DNA from: Streptomyces sp. PH10-H1 | Lineage (GTDB): Bacteria > Actinomycetota > Actinomycetes > Streptomycetales > Streptomycetaceae | Length of the DNA: 64,000 bases | Assembly (NCBI RefSeq): GCF_030063355.1 | Contig: NZ_JASISZ010000015.1 | Coordinates: forward strand, 1 to 64,000 | Reading direction: 5' to 3' | In this document: positions 52,512 to 62,173 of the stretch, piece after piece | Numbering within the stretch: position 1 is the first letter of the stretch | Layout of the letters: every line of letters begins with the position of its first letter | Program-made: the position numbers and the translations under genes | Notes under the pieces: model-generated | Told to the model about the DNA's origin: nothing | The model's input: only the letters and a program-made list of their open reading frames with translations | Databases searched by the model: none

Positions 52512-54695
52512 ATGAGTGACATGATCACCGCCGAGCTGGTCGATCTCGACCTGGCCGCCGACAGCAAGGAAGCGGCGGCACGGTCGCTCGCGGAGCGGAT
52601 GGTGGCGGCGGGTCGCGTCACCGATCTGGAGGGATTCCTCGCGGATGTGGCCGCGCGCGAGGCCCAGATGCCGACGGGTCTCGACGGCGGCATCGGCATT
52701 CCGCACTGCCGCAGCGCGCACGTCGCCGAGCCGACGCTCGCGTTCGGCCGCAGCGCCACCGGCATCGACTTCGGCGCCCCGGACGGCCCCGCCGACCTCG
52801 TCTTCCTCATCGCGGCCCCGGCCGGCGCCGACAGCGACCACCTGACGATCCTCTCGGCCCTCGCCCGCCGCCTCATGAACCCGGACTTCACCACGGCCCT
52901 CCGCACAGCCGAAAACCCAGCAGCAGTAGCCGCCCTGATCGCAGGCGACCTGCCGCCGGCCTCCGGCCCGGGGCAGGCGAACGACGGTCAGGCGCCGGCG
53001 TCTGGTCGGGCGCCGGCCGCACCTCCGGCGTCCGCCGCAGGGCCGGAGGCCGCCGACACCGGTGACGGAGGCGGCGAGGCTCCCGCAGCCACACCGGGAG
53101 CTTCGACCTCTCCGCCTCCTCCGTCGACCGGAAGCGGGCGGGAGAGCACCTCCGGGCGGACGTCGGGATTGGGGGCGGTCGCGGAGCAAAGCACGCCGCA
53201 GGGGCGGGCGTTCCGGGTTGTTGCGGTGACGTCGTGCCCGACGGGGATCGCGCATACGTACATGGCGGCGGAGTCCCTGGAGAACGCCGCGCGGGATGCG
53301 GGCGTGGACATCACCGTGGAGACACAGGGCTCGGCCGGCTTCAAGAAGCTGCCGCAGGCGGCGATCGACGCCGCCGACGCGGTGATCTTCGCCCATGACG
53401 TGGAGGTCCGCGACAAGGGGCGCTTCGCGGGTAAGCCGACGGTGGACGTCGGCGTGAAAGCGGGCATCAGCCGTGCGCCGGAGCTGATCGCGGAGGCGCG
53501 CGGCAAGGCCGGGCGCGGCGAGGCGACGGCGGCCGCGCACGCGGCGAACGCGACGGGTCCGGCGGACCCCGAGGAGACCGCCGGTCCAGGCGAAGGCTTC
53601 GGCACGCGCCTGCGCACATGGCTGATGACAGGCGTCAGCTACATGGTGCCGTTCGTCGCCGCGGGCGGCCTGTTGATCGCGCTCGCGTTCGCGATCGGCG
53701 GGTACGAGATCAACACCGCGCCCTCCGTCGCCCAGCACTTCATCTGGAATGAGGGAGCCAGCTGGGCGGCCCTGCTCTTCCAGATCGGCGACACCGCGTT
53801 CACCTTCCTCGTCCCGATCCTGGCCGGTTACATCGCCTACGGGATGGTGGACCGGCCGGGGCTGGTCCCCGGCATCGTCGGCGGCGCCATCGCGCTGACC
53901 ATCAACGCGGGCTTCCTCGGCGGCCTGGTCGCGGGTCTGCTGGCGGGCGGCGTCGTCATGGCGATCCAACGGGTCGCGATCCCACCGGTGCTGCGCGGCA
54001 TCATGCCGGTGGTGGTGATCCCGCTGATCTCCTCGGCGGTGGTCGGCTTCCTGATGTTCCTCGTGGTGGGCAAGCCGATCGCCTGGGTGCAGGCCCGGCT
54101 CACCGACTGGCTGAACGGCCTGACGGGCTCGAACGCGATCATCCTCGGCATCGTTCTCGGTCTGATGATGTGCTTCGACATGGGCGGTCCGCTGAACAAG
54201 GTCGCGTACGCCTTCGCCGTCGGCGGGCTGGCCGATCCGAACAACGGCAGTCTGAAGGTCATGGCCTGCGTGATGGCGGCGGGCATGGTGCCGCCGCTGG
54301 GCATGGCGCTGGCCACGACGCTGCGGGGCCGGCTCTTCACCCGCACGGAACGCGAGAACGGCAAGGCGGCCTGGGTGCTGGGGGCGTCGTTCATCACGGA
54401 GGGCGCGATCCCGTTCGCGGCGGCCGATCCGCTGCGCGTCATCCCGTCGGCGATGGCCGGCGGCGCGGTCACCGGCGCCCTGTCGATGGCCTTCGGCTGC
54501 ACGCTGCGCGCCCCGCACGGCGGCGTCTTCGTGGTGCCGCTGATCGGCAATCCGTGGCTCTACCTGATCGCGGTCGCGGCGGGCACGGTCGTCACGGCAC
54601 TGCTGGTCGTCCTCCTCAAGGGGCTGCGCAGGACGGCGCGGCCCGAGGTGAAGGCGCCACTGGCTGACGACGCCAGGACACCGGTCGCGGCCTGA
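52512..54695 (+). CDS. fruA: Fructose PTS transporter EIIABC
   Basis: 727 residues: EIIA (1-150) with phospho-His65 in GIPHCRSAH; a Pro/Ala/Ser linker; EIIB (about 233-330) with phospho-Cys242 in VTSCPTGIAHTYMAAESL; EIIC membrane domain from about 370 (WLMTGVSYMVPFVAAGGLLI). It imports fructose as fructose 1-phosphate, the FruK substrate. The IIA-IIB linker is unusually long (about 80 residues). Confidence 0.95.
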   Translation: MSDMITAELVDLDLAADSKEAAARSLAERMVAAGRVTDLEGFLADVAAREAQMPTGLDGGIGIPHCRSAHVAEPTLAFGRSATGIDFGAPDGPADLVFLIAAPAGADSDHLTILSALARRLMNPDFTTALRTAENPAAVAALIAGDLPPASGPGQANDGQAPASGRAPAAPPASAAGPEAADTGDGGGEAPAATPGASTSPPPPSTGSGRESTSGRTSGLGAVAEQSTPQGRAFRVVAVTSCPTGIAHTYMAAESLENAARDAGVDITVETQGSAGFKKLPQAAIDAADAVIFAHDVEVRDKGRFAGKPTVDVGVKAGISRAPELIAEARGKAGRGEATAAAHAANATGPADPEETAGPGEGFGTRLRTWLMTGVSYMVPFVAAGGLLIALAFAIGGYEINTAPSVAQHFIWNEGASWAALLFQIGDTAFTFLVPILAGYIAYGMVDRPGLVPGIVGGAIALTINAGFLGGLVAGLLAGGVVMAIQRVAIPPVLRGIMPVVVIPLISSAVVGFLMFLVVGKPIAWVQARLTDWLNGLTGSNAIILGIVLGLMMCFDMGGPLNKVAYAFAVGGLADPNNGSLKVMACVMAAGMVPPLGMALATTLRGRLFTRTERENGKAAWVLGASFITEGAIPFAAADPLRVIPSAMAGGAVTGALSMAFGCTLRAPHGGVFVVPLIGNPWLYLIAVAAGTVVTALLVVLLKGLRRTARPEVKAPLADDARTPVAA

Positions 54696-54730
54696 CGCCT
54701 CACGGCGGCGGTGAATGAGACCCTCGCGGC

Positions 54731-55603
54731 ATGAGCGATGGCAGAGACGGCGGAGACGGCAACAGCCCCGAGTCGAGTACCGGGGCGAGCGCCCACGGGA
54801 GTACCGAAGCCAGTACCGAAGCCAGTACCGAAGCCAGTACCGAAGCCAGTACCGAAGCCAGTACCGAGGCGACGGGCTGGAGTGAGAGCGGCACCCCCGC
54901 CGATCACGGCGAGCCACATCACGACGGAGCGCTCGCGACCCGGCTGAACTGGCTGCGGGCGGGGGTGCTGGGTGCCAACGACGGTGTGGTGTCGACGGCA
55001 GGACTGGTCATGGGCGTGGCGGGCGCCACCGACTCCCGTTCGGCGTTGCTGACCGCCGGGCTGGCCGGGCTGCTGGCCGGCTCGCTGTCGATGGCGGCGG
55101 GGGAGTACGTATCGGTCAGCACACAGCGCGACTCCGAGCAGGCCGCGCTGGCCATGGAGCGCGAGGAGCTGGCCACCGAGCCGAAGGCGGAACTCGCCGA
55201 GCTCACCGGCCTGTTGGAGGACCGGGGGCTGACGGGGGAGCTGGCGAGCGAGGTCGCGGAGCAGCTCACGGCGCGCGACGCGCTGGGCGCGCACGCCCGG
55301 GTCGAGCTGGGCATCGACCCCGATGCGCTGACCAACCCGTGGCACGCGGCGGGCGCGAGCTTCGCCGCGTTCACCGTGGGCGCGCTGCTGCCGCTGCTGG
55401 CGATCGTGCTGCTGCCCCCGCCGCTGCGGCTGGTCGTCACGGTGGTGGCGGTGCTGATCGCCCTCGCCCTGTGCGGCTGGGAGAGTGCGCGGCTGGGCAG
55501 CGCGCCGGTGCGCCCCGCCGTTCTGCGGAACATGGCGGGCGGGGCGGCGGCGATGGCCGTTACGTATGCGGCCGGTTCACTGCTCGGTGCGACGGGTCTC
55601 TGA
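54731..55603 (+). CDS. VIT1/CCC1-family metal transporter with N-terminal STEA repeats
   Basis: 290 residues. Residues 1-60 are hydrophilic and contain a six-fold Ser-Thr-Glu-Ala repeat. The transporter part begins LNWLRAGVLGANDGVVSTAG, the VIT/CCC1 signature, and has five or so helices (SAAGEYVSV-like MAAGEYVSVSTQRDSE in the cytoplasmic loop). The family moves Fe2+ or Mn2+. It follows fruA by 35 bp but is probably independent. Confidence 0.85.
   Translation: MSDGRDGGDGNSPESSTGASAHGSTEASTEASTEASTEASTEASTEATGWSESGTPADHGEPHHDGALATRLNWLRAGVLGANDGVVSTAGLVMGVAGATDSRSALLTAGLAGLLAGSLSMAAGEYVSVSTQRDSEQAALAMEREELATEPKAELAELTGLLEDRGLTGELASEVAEQLTARDALGAHARVELGIDPDALTNPWHAAGASFAAFTVGALLPLLAIVLLPPPLRLVVTVVAVLIALALCGWESARLGSAPVRPAVLRNMAGGAAAMAVTYAAGSLLGATGL
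54800..54871. repeat. 12-bp tandem repeat, six units
   Basis: agtaccgaagcc repeats exactly five times from 54800 to 54859, with a sixth degenerate copy to 54871. In frame, so unit gain or loss only changes the length of the STEA tract. Confidence 0.9.
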
Positions 55604-55680
55604 CGGCGGAGCCGGGTCGGTGACGAGGGGCCTGAAACCGGGCCGCCTCTGAAACCCGCCACGCGGCATGCGATGGGTGC

Positions 55681-56424
55681 TCAGGCCTCAGCGGGCGCCA
55701 CCGGCGCCACCGGAGCCGCCGGAGGAGCCGACTCCGCCTCTGCGGCCCCCGCGGCCTCAGCCGCTTCGGCCGTCCCCCTGCGGGCCTCGCCCTTCCTGCC
55801 GGTGCGGATCGTGTAGAAGACCAGCCCGGCGGTGAAGACGAACGGCATCACGCTGGAGACGCCCACCATCGTGTCGGTGGACAGCACATACGTGAGAGCG
55901 ATGCGGATGCCGGACTCCACGAGGAAGGTGACGCCCCACACCACGGTCAGCATCCGCTGGGTGCTGCGGAAGCCCGCGTACTTGTCCCACAGGCCGTTCC
56001 AGGTGGCGACGGACTCGGCGGTGCCGTCGGTCGCGAACTTGCGGCCGAAGTAGAAGTTCAGCGGCCGCTTCGCGAACAGGCTCACCAGGAAGGCCAGCCC
56101 CAGCAGGCCGGTCAGTGCCGAGTCCTTGATGAACACCATCTTGGTGCTGTTGTACGCCAGCGCGCTGACCGCACTCAGCAGCAGCGTGCCGAGGATCATG
56201 ATGCTGAACTCGTCCAGGCGGCGGTGGATCGCGAAGTACAGCACCATCTCCACCACCGGCCAGCCGGAGATGATCAGCAGTGCGGGCACCTGCCCGACAC
56301 CATGGTCGGTCAGCATTCCGTACGTGACCCACGGCAGGACGATGCTGAACAGGACCGTCGGTCCCCAGCTCATCAGCATCGCTCCGCCGCGGCTCGGCCC
56401 GCCCGCCGACTGTGTATTGATCAT
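55681..56424 (-). CDS. VC0807-like integral membrane protein
   Basis: 247 residues from ATG 56424. Six or so membrane helices (GPTVLFSIVLPWVTYGML, VPALLIISGWPVVEMVLYFA, LTVVWGVTFLVESGIRIAL), with FAKRPLNFYFGRKF in a loop, and an Ala/Pro/Glu-rich tail. It resembles the VC0807 family of unknown function common in actinobacteria. It is single; the neighbouring frames are on the same or opposite strand without coupling. Confidence 0.65.
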   Translation of the reverse strand: MINTQSAGGPSRGGAMLMSWGPTVLFSIVLPWVTYGMLTDHGVGQVPALLIISGWPVVEMVLYFAIHRRLDEFSIMILGTLLLSAVSALAYNSTKMVFIKDSALTGLLGLAFLVSLFAKRPLNFYFGRKFATDGTAESVATWNGLWDKYAGFRSTQRMLTVVWGVTFLVESGIRIALTYVLSTDTMVGVSSVMPFVFTAGLVFYTIRTGRKGEARRGTAEAAEAAGAAEAESAPPAAPVAPVAPAEA

Positions 56425-56553
56425 GGTGGGATCCCCCTTGCCCATGACGCCGGGACAGCCGGCGTCATGACGCCGTGTGGCTGGTCCGGCCGGTCGTCGG
56501 GCCAGATCGTACGGTCGAGGGGGCTCGGTGGGAAGGGCTTTGCGTACCCTTGA

Positions 56554-57729
56554 TCAAACTAATGTTCGGGCCTGACGGTGCACCAGCGTCACGCCGACCG
56601 CGACCGCCAGCGCCGTCGTCACACCGGCCAGCAGCACCGCGGAATCCCCGGCAAACGTGCAGGACAGGACCAGCAACGCGGAAACGGGCAGCACGAGTTG
56701 CTGTGCGGTCCCGCTCTTGTAGTGCCGCGAATGCAGCAACCAGACCGTGACGAGGAAGACGGCGGTCGGCACGGTGACGGCGGCGGAGGCGGCCCGTACC
56801 GAGATCTCCGCCTTCCCGACGCTCTGCTCCACGGCGACTTCGAGGCCGGCGCCGATCGCGGCGGCGGAGAGGAAGACGACGTAGTGCCCGTAACCCCAGG
56901 GAATCGCCTCGCGATTGGAGGCCAGATGCTCCTGGATGGGTACGGCGAAGTAGATCCACCAGGCCGCGAAGACGATCAGCAGCCCGCCGCCCGCGATGGG
57001 CAGCAGGGCGGCGACCGCCTTGTGCTCGTCGAGCGCGGACTGCACAGCGACGGTCGCCGCCGCGATCGACTCGCCCAGCACGATGATGGTGAACAGGCCG
57101 TAGCGCTCGGCGATGTGATGCGGATGCCAGGCCGTCTGGTGCCGGCGCTCGGCGAGCACCGGCACGGACATCTCGAGGACGATCATGCAGAGAAAGAACC
57201 ACACCTTCGCCCCATCGGGGAGGAAGAGCAGCCCGATCCAGCCGACCTGGCACACCGAGACGCCCAGCGCGTAGCCGAGCGCGGTGCCGCGCGCGTCGCC
57301 GGTCTCGCCCTGTGCGGCACGCAGCCACTGCGTGGCCAGGGCCAGCCGCATCACCGAATAGCCGACGACCGAGATCGTCCAGTCGTGGGTGTCGAAGGCG
57401 CGCGGCACGCCGGCGGCGAAGATCAGGACGCCGGTGATCTGCACCAGCGTGGTCACCCGGTACAGCACATCGTCCGTGTCGTACGCGGAGGCGAACCAGG
57501 AGAAGTTCATCCAGGCCCACCAGATGCCGAAGAACACCAGCAGATAGCCGACGATCCCCGAGCCGGGGTGTCCCGAGGCCAGCGCGTGCACCAGCCGGGC
57601 GCCCGCCTGGGCGACCGCGACCACGAAGCACAGGTCGAAGAAGAGCTCGAGCGGTGTCGAGGCGCGGTGCACCTCGTCGCGGCCGCGGGCGGTCATACGG
57701 CGGAACACCGCGCCGGAGGGGTTGCTCAT
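56554..57729 (-). CDS. Low-temperature-requirement protein A (LtrA) family
   Basis: 391 residues from ATG 57729 (57738 also possible). The LtrA start STPLELFFDLCFVVAVAQ is followed by about ten membrane helices and HHIAERYGLFTIIVLGESI, the most conserved motif. Biochemical function is unknown. It is divergent from a haemoglobin gene. Confidence 0.9.
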   Translation of the reverse strand: MSNPSGAVFRRMTARGRDEVHRASTPLELFFDLCFVVAVAQAGARLVHALASGHPGSGIVGYLLVFFGIWWAWMNFSWFASAYDTDDVLYRVTTLVQITGVLIFAAGVPRAFDTHDWTISVVGYSVMRLALATQWLRAAQGETGDARGTALGYALGVSVCQVGWIGLLFLPDGAKVWFFLCMIVLEMSVPVLAERRHQTAWHPHHIAERYGLFTIIVLGESIAAATVAVQSALDEHKAVAALLPIAGGGLLIVFAAWWIYFAVPIQEHLASNREAIPWGYGHYVVFLSAAAIGAGLEVAVEQSVGKAEISVRAASAAVTVPTAVFLVTVWLLHSRHYKSGTAQQLVLPVSALLVLSCTFAGDSAVLLAGVTTALAVAVGVTLVHRQARTLV

Positions 57730-57838
57730 GGAGGCCACCTTGCGTCAGAACCCCGGCGGGGAACACCATGGCACGCTGCCGCTTCCGGGTCTTTCGGCCC
57801 TGGCGGCCGGTCCGCCCCACACGGACCCTGGAAGGATC

Positions 57839-58303
57839 ATGATCAACGCCAACCGCGACATCCCCGATATCACCGACCGGGCCGACCTCGCGACGCTGCT
57901 GCGCCGCTTCTACGGCGCCGCGCTCAGCGACCGGCTGATCGGCCCGTACTTCACCGAGATCGCGGCCCTCGATCTTGAGGCTCATCTGCCCCGGATCACC
58001 GATTTCTGGGAACGCGCCCTGCTCCGTACGGCTGAGTACGGCGGCGACGCCTTCGCGCCGCACGCCGCGCTGCACGTCACCCAGCCGATGACCGCCGAGC
58101 ACTTCGGCCGCTGGGTCCAGCTGTGGCGCGCCTCCGTCGACGGCCTGTATCTGGGCCCCAACGCGGATCGCGCCAAAGCCCAGGGCGAACGCATAGCGCT
58201 GTCGATGCTGCACCGGCTCTCGGGGCCCGACGCCTCCACCGGCGGATCCTCAGGGCTCGGCTTCGTACCGCTCGCCGCCGTGGAACTCCGCGCGGCGGTC
58301 TGA
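57839..58303 (+). CDS. Group III truncated haemoglobin
   Basis: 154 residues from ATG 57839 after GGAAGGATC. Typical features: LLRRFYGAALSDRLIGPYF (B/C helices with Phe-Tyr at B9/B10), then HAALHVTQPMTAEHFGRWVQLW with the proximal histidine region. It would bind haem and O2 or NO. Tail of about 25 residues is Gly/Ser-rich. Confidence 0.85.
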   Translation: MINANRDIPDITDRADLATLLRRFYGAALSDRLIGPYFTEIAALDLEAHLPRITDFWERALLRTAEYGGDAFAPHAALHVTQPMTAEHFGRWVQLWRASVDGLYLGPNADRAKAQGERIALSMLHRLSGPDASTGGSSGLGFVPLAAVELRAAV

Positions 58304-58410
58304 CGGCCGGGCGGCCAGCCGGTCAGCCGACCGGGCGGTCAGGCGGTCTACCGGTCTGACGGTCGAGCGCTGAGGCGGTCTGACGGTCGGGCGCTCAGGT
58401 GCTCAGGTGC

Positions 58411-59565
58411 TCAGGCGGGTTGCGGTGCCGGCTCATGGGCGCCGGGGCCGGGCTCGGGGGAGACCCGTGGCACGGTGGTCAGGACGCCGGTGGCCAGGAA
58501 GTGCTCGAGGCGTTCGGTGTACGGGGTGATGTCGATGCCCTGTGCGGCCAGCCAGTCGTCGGAGTAGTACTTCTCCAGGTAGCGCTCGCCCGGATCGCAC
58601 AACAGGCCCACCACGCTGCCCTGTTCACCGGCCGCCCGCATGTCGGAGATGATCCGGAAGGCGGCCCACAGTCCGGTGCCGGTGGAGGCACCGGCCTTGC
58701 GGCCGAGCAGCCGTTCCAGGACCCGTACGCAGGCGACGGAAGCCGCGTCCGGCACCCGCATCATGCGGTCGATCGCGCCGGGGACGAAGCTCGGCTCGAC
58801 GCGCTGCCGGCCGATGCCCTCGATACGCGAGCCGCGGTCGGTGACGGCGTGCGGGTCGCCGGACTGCCAGCTGACGAAGAAGGCGGAGTTCTCGGGGTCG
58901 GCGACGCAGACCCCGGTGTCCCGCTGGGTGTAGTGGACGTAGCGGGCGATGGTGGCCGAGGTGCCGCCGGTGCCGGCGGTGGCGACGATCCAGGACGGGA
59001 CGGGGTGCCGCTCCGCCTCCATCTGCCGGAACATCGACTCGGCGATGTTGTTGTTGCCACGCCAGTCGGTGGCGCGCTCGGCGTAGGTGAACTGGTCCAT
59101 GTAGTGCCCGCCGGACTCCGCCGCGAGCCGGGCCGCGACCTCGTAGACCTCACAGGGGTCGTCGACGAGATGACATCGGCCGCCGTGGAACTCGATCAGG
59201 TCGATCTTGGAGCGGACGGTGCTCTTCGCCATGACGGCGATGAACGGCACCCCGATCAGCTTCGCGAAGTAGGCCTCGGAGACCGCCGTCGAGCCGCTGG
59301 ACGCCTCGATCACCGGCTTTCCCGGCCGGATCCAGCCGTTGCACAGGCCGTACAGGAACAGCGACCGGGCCAGGCGGTGCTTGAGCGAGCCCGTCGGGTG
59401 CGTCGACTCGTCCTTCAGATACAGGTCGATGCCCCACTCGGCGGGCAGCGGCACCGACAGCAGGTGGGTGTCGGCGGACCGGTTGGCGTCGGCCTGCACC
59501 TTGCCGACGGCGTCCTTGAGCCAGTTCCGGTACGCCGGGTCATGCCGGTCGATGTCGAGTTCCAT
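58411..59565 (-). CDS. PLP-dependent cysteine synthase-family enzyme (Cds1-like)
   Basis: 384 residues. The PLP lysine lies in [15 protein letters not shown], the phosphate-binding loop in [15 protein letters not shown] and the glycine loop in [16 protein letters not shown]. It is longer than CysK and resembles mycobacterial Cds1, a cysteine desulfhydrase. It would act on cysteine in the cytoplasm. Divergent from the molybdoenzyme operon by about 70 bp. Confidence 0.85.
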   Translation of the reverse strand: MELDIDRHDPAYRNWLKDAVGKVQADANRSADTHLLSVPLPAEWGIDLYLKDESTHPTGSLKHRLARSLFLYGLCNGWIRPGKPVIEASSGSTAVSEAYFAKLIGVPFIAVMAKSTVRSKIDLIEFHGGRCHLVDDPCEVYEVAARLAAESGGHYMDQFTYAERATDWRGNNNIAESMFRQMEAERHPVPSWIVATAGTGGTSATIARYVHYTQRDTGVCVADPENSAFFVSWQSGDPHAVTDRGSRIEGIGRQRVEPSFVPGAIDRMMRVPDAASVACVRVLERLLGRKAGASTGTGLWAAFRIISDMRAAGEQGSVVGLLCDPGERYLEKYYSDDWLAAQGIDITPYTERLEHFLATGVLTTVPRVSPEPGPGAHEPAPQPA

Positions 59566-59638
59566 GGCCCCAGGTATAGCGGCAGGGGTATCTCAAACCG
59601 GTACTTGGGGTTTCTCCCCGCGGGCGCTTGGGAGCCCG

Positions 59639-60484
59639 TTGCCGGCCTCCCGGCGGCTGTTCAGGCAGGGCTGGCGCAGCTTCTTCTCCGTCGCGAACTT
59701 CCGCAAGGCGCCGACCGCGCTGCCGAAGATGATCGTGATCTACCTCGGCTTCCAGAAGTTCCTGGGCGCCCGCTCGCACGGCCGCTGGCTCGCTCACCAG
59801 CTGATGTTCTGGGGCTGCATCTTCGCCGCCATGATCACCTTCCCGCTCACCTGGGGCTGGTTCACCTTCACCTCGGGCAGCGGTTCAGGACCCGGCTACG
59901 AGATGCGGATCTGGGGCATCAAGGTCCTCGGCTACGACTCCTCGTCGTTCTTCGGCTGGGCGATGTTCCACGGCCTCGACCTCGCCGCGGTCCTGGTCAT
60001 CCCGGGCGCCGGCTACTTCCTGTGGCGCCGGATGAAGGACCGGGGCGCGATCACCGGGCAGCGCTTCGCGTACGACTTCATCCCGCTCATCGCGCTCATG
60101 ACGATCTCCGTCACCGGACTGCTGCTGACCTTCTCGAGCGTGCTGCTGCACGGCGGCGGCTACGAGTTCCTGGCCCTGCTGCACATGGTGTCGGTGGTCT
60201 TCACCCTCATCTACATCCCGTTCGGGAAGTTCTTCCACATCGTGCAGCGCCCCGCCGCGGTCGGTATGCAGCTGTTCAAGTACACCGCCCGGCAGGACGA
60301 GAAGATCTTCCACTGCCGCCGCTGCCAGGAGCCGATCGACACCGCGCCGTACGTGGAGAACCTGCGCGGCACGATGCGCGATCTCAACCTCGGCGTCGAC
60401 GAGTGGGCCGAGTACTGCCCGCGCTGCAAACGGGCGCTGCGGGGCAGCGCCTATCTCTCCCAGGTGAAGCGGGGCTTCAAGTGA
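59639..60484 (+). CDS. Cytochrome-b-like membrane subunit of the molybdoenzyme operon
   Basis: 281 residues from TTG 59639, with GGGAG four bases upstream; ATG 59564 would read through the divergent gene's start. Five or so membrane helices (HQLMFWGCIFAAMITFPL, FFGWAMFHGLDLAAVLVIPG, LLALLHMVSVVFTLIYIP-like text) with conserved histidines in helices, and C-terminal cysteines (CRRCQEP, YCPRCKRAL) that form a zinc-ribbon-like site. It would pass electrons between quinone and the Mo/Fe-S subunits. Its stop overlaps the next start as GTGA. Confidence 0.65.
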   Translation: MPASRRLFRQGWRSFFSVANFRKAPTALPKMIVIYLGFQKFLGARSHGRWLAHQLMFWGCIFAAMITFPLTWGWFTFTSGSGSGPGYEMRIWGIKVLGYDSSSFFGWAMFHGLDLAAVLVIPGAGYFLWRRMKDRGAITGQRFAYDFIPLIALMTISVTGLLLTFSSVLLHGGGYEFLALLHMVSVVFTLIYIPFGKFFHIVQRPAAVGMQLFKYTARQDEKIFHCRRCQEPIDTAPYVENLRGTMRDLNLGVDEWAEYCPRCKRALRGSAYLSQVKRGFK

Positions 60485-61707
60485 CGGACAAGCAGGCCCT
60501 GTCGATCGACCCGGCCATCGCGCCGCCCGGCACGCGCAATTTCCGGGACGCGGGCGGCATCCCGGCCGACAAGTGGCGCGCCGACCAGAACGGCGAGACC
60601 CTCGTGCCCACCCACTGCTGCTTCTGCGGAGTGCAGTGCGGGATGTATCTGCGGGTGGACAAGCACGGCAAGGTCTTCGGCGTCGAGCCGCGCAACCACG
60701 ACATCAACCGGATGCGGCTGTGCCCCAAGGGCATCGACGCCTACCAGCAGGTCAACCACCCGGACCGGCTCACGGCGCCGCTGATGCGGCGCTCACGCGA
60801 CGAGCCGTTCCGGGAGGCGAGCTGGCAGGAGGCGCTGGACTTCACCGTCTCCGAGATCCGCCGGATCCAGCAGGCGACCGGCAACGACTCGTTCGGGATG
60901 CTCGGCGGCGCGAGCCTGTTCTCCGAGAAGACGTACCTGGTCGGCAAGTTCGCCCGGGTCGCGCTGAAGACCAAGCACGTCGACTACAACGGCCGGCTCT
61001 GCATGGTGAGCGCCGCCGGAGCCAACAAGCTGGCTTTCGGCATCGACCGGGTAGGGAACCCGTTCTCCGACATCCTGCTGAGCGACTGCCTGCTCATTGC
61101 CGGCTCGAATGTCGGCGAGTGCTTCCCCGTCCACACCCAGTACATCTGGGGCGCGCGGGACCGGGGCGCCGACGAGCTGCGGGTGGCTTCGGCCGGCACG
61201 GTCATCGACTACTCCGGCATCACCTACGAGCGGCTGGAGGAGACCGGCGGAATCGCCTGGCCGTGTCCCTCCACCGACCACCCGGGCACGCCGCGGCTGT
61301 TCGAAGACGGACAGACCTACCACCCGGACGGCAGGATCCATCTGCAGACGGTGGAGTGGCACCCGCCGATGGACCCCTACAGCGACGAGTTCCCGCTGTC
61401 GCTCACCACCGGCCGCACCGTGGCGCACTTCCTGTCCGGCAACCAGACCCGGCGACTGGGCGCGCTCGTTGAGCAGACCCCGCGCCCCTGGGTCGAGGTG
61501 CACCCCTCGCACGGCTTCCGCAACGGCGACCCGGTACGGGTGGTCACCCGGCGCGGCAGCACCGTGTACCCGGCCCTGGTCGTCGCGTCGATCCGCCCCC
61601 CCGGGCCGCTGCATCGGCTGCCAGGCCTGCGTCTCCGCCTGCCGCGAATGCGATTCGCACCGCGGCAAGTCGATGATCCATCTCGACTACCACGACGAGG
61701 GCAGTAG
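60481..61707 (+). pseudogene. Molybdopterin oxidoreductase, apparently missing its middle
   Basis: 408 residues from GTG 60481. The N-terminal 4Fe-4S motif (THCCFCGVQCGMYLRVDKHG, RLCPKGIDAYQQ) and first domain are normal. Near 61165 the text jumps from WGARDRGA, where KLIVVDPR-type sequence is expected, to DELRVASAGTVIDYS, which belongs near the end of such proteins. The C-terminal domain (FLSGNQTRRLGALVEQTPRP) is again normal, then the frame ends after a C7 tract at 61596. Homologues are roughly 700-800 residues, so about half is missing. It may be inactive. Confidence 0.65.
61596..61602. repeat. C7 tract at the joint of Mo and 4Fe-4S genes
   Basis: Seven consecutive Cs. Loss of one C would fuse the Mo-subunit frame (ASIRP) directly to the 4Fe-4S frame (PGRCIGCQACVSACREC). 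The tract is a likely site of slippage or of sequencing error. Confidence 0.7.
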
Positions 61708-62173
61708 CGTCGCCTCGCTGCCGAGCGTGTGCATGCACTGCGAGGACCCGGTCGCGCCCTGCGCCGAGGTCTGCCCGGCCGACGCGATCCTCATCACCCC
61801 GGACGGCGTGGTGCAGGAAGCGGACATGACCCGCTGCATCGGCTGCGCCAACTGCGTCAACGCCTGCCCCTTCGGCATCCCGAAGACCGACCTGCAGGCG
61901 AAGCTCCAGATGAAGTGCAACCTCTGCTATGACCGCAGCGCGTACGGCCTCGCCCCCATGTGCGCCACCGTCTGCCCGACCGGCGCCCTGTTCTACGGAA
62001 CGCTCGAGGAACTGCAGGCCGAGCGGCCCGGTGTCGAGGTCGCCGACTCCTTCGTGTTCGGCGACGTGATGGTCAAGACCGGAGTGGCGATGGTCGTCCC
62101 GGCCGACAAGGTCCAGTGGCCGGTGCCCGGCGGGCTGCCGGTCATCGAGGTGAACGGGGTCGATGTCCGATGA
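61605..62173 (+). pseudogene. 4Fe-4S electron-transfer subunit lacking its own start
   Basis: About 190 residues with four cysteine clusters: CIGCQACVSACREC, CMHCEDPVAPCAEVCP, CIGCANCVNACP, and CNLCY with CATVCP, typical of NrfC/HybA-type four-cluster ferredoxins. No start codon with a ribosome-binding site precedes the first cluster; the frame runs out of the Mo-subunit gene near 61600. An ATG inside (about 61675) would drop the first cluster. The stop overlaps the Rieske start as ATGA. Confidence 0.65.

Noticed and set aside
54800..54871. Possible CRISPR-like array
   Set aside because: Head-to-tail 12-bp units without spacers, coding for a peptide repeat.
58304..58410. Repeated cggtctgacggtc units between the haemoglobin and Cds1-like genes
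   Set aside because: Short imperfect GC-rich repetition in a 107-bp convergent gap; no clear hairpin or regulatory meaning.
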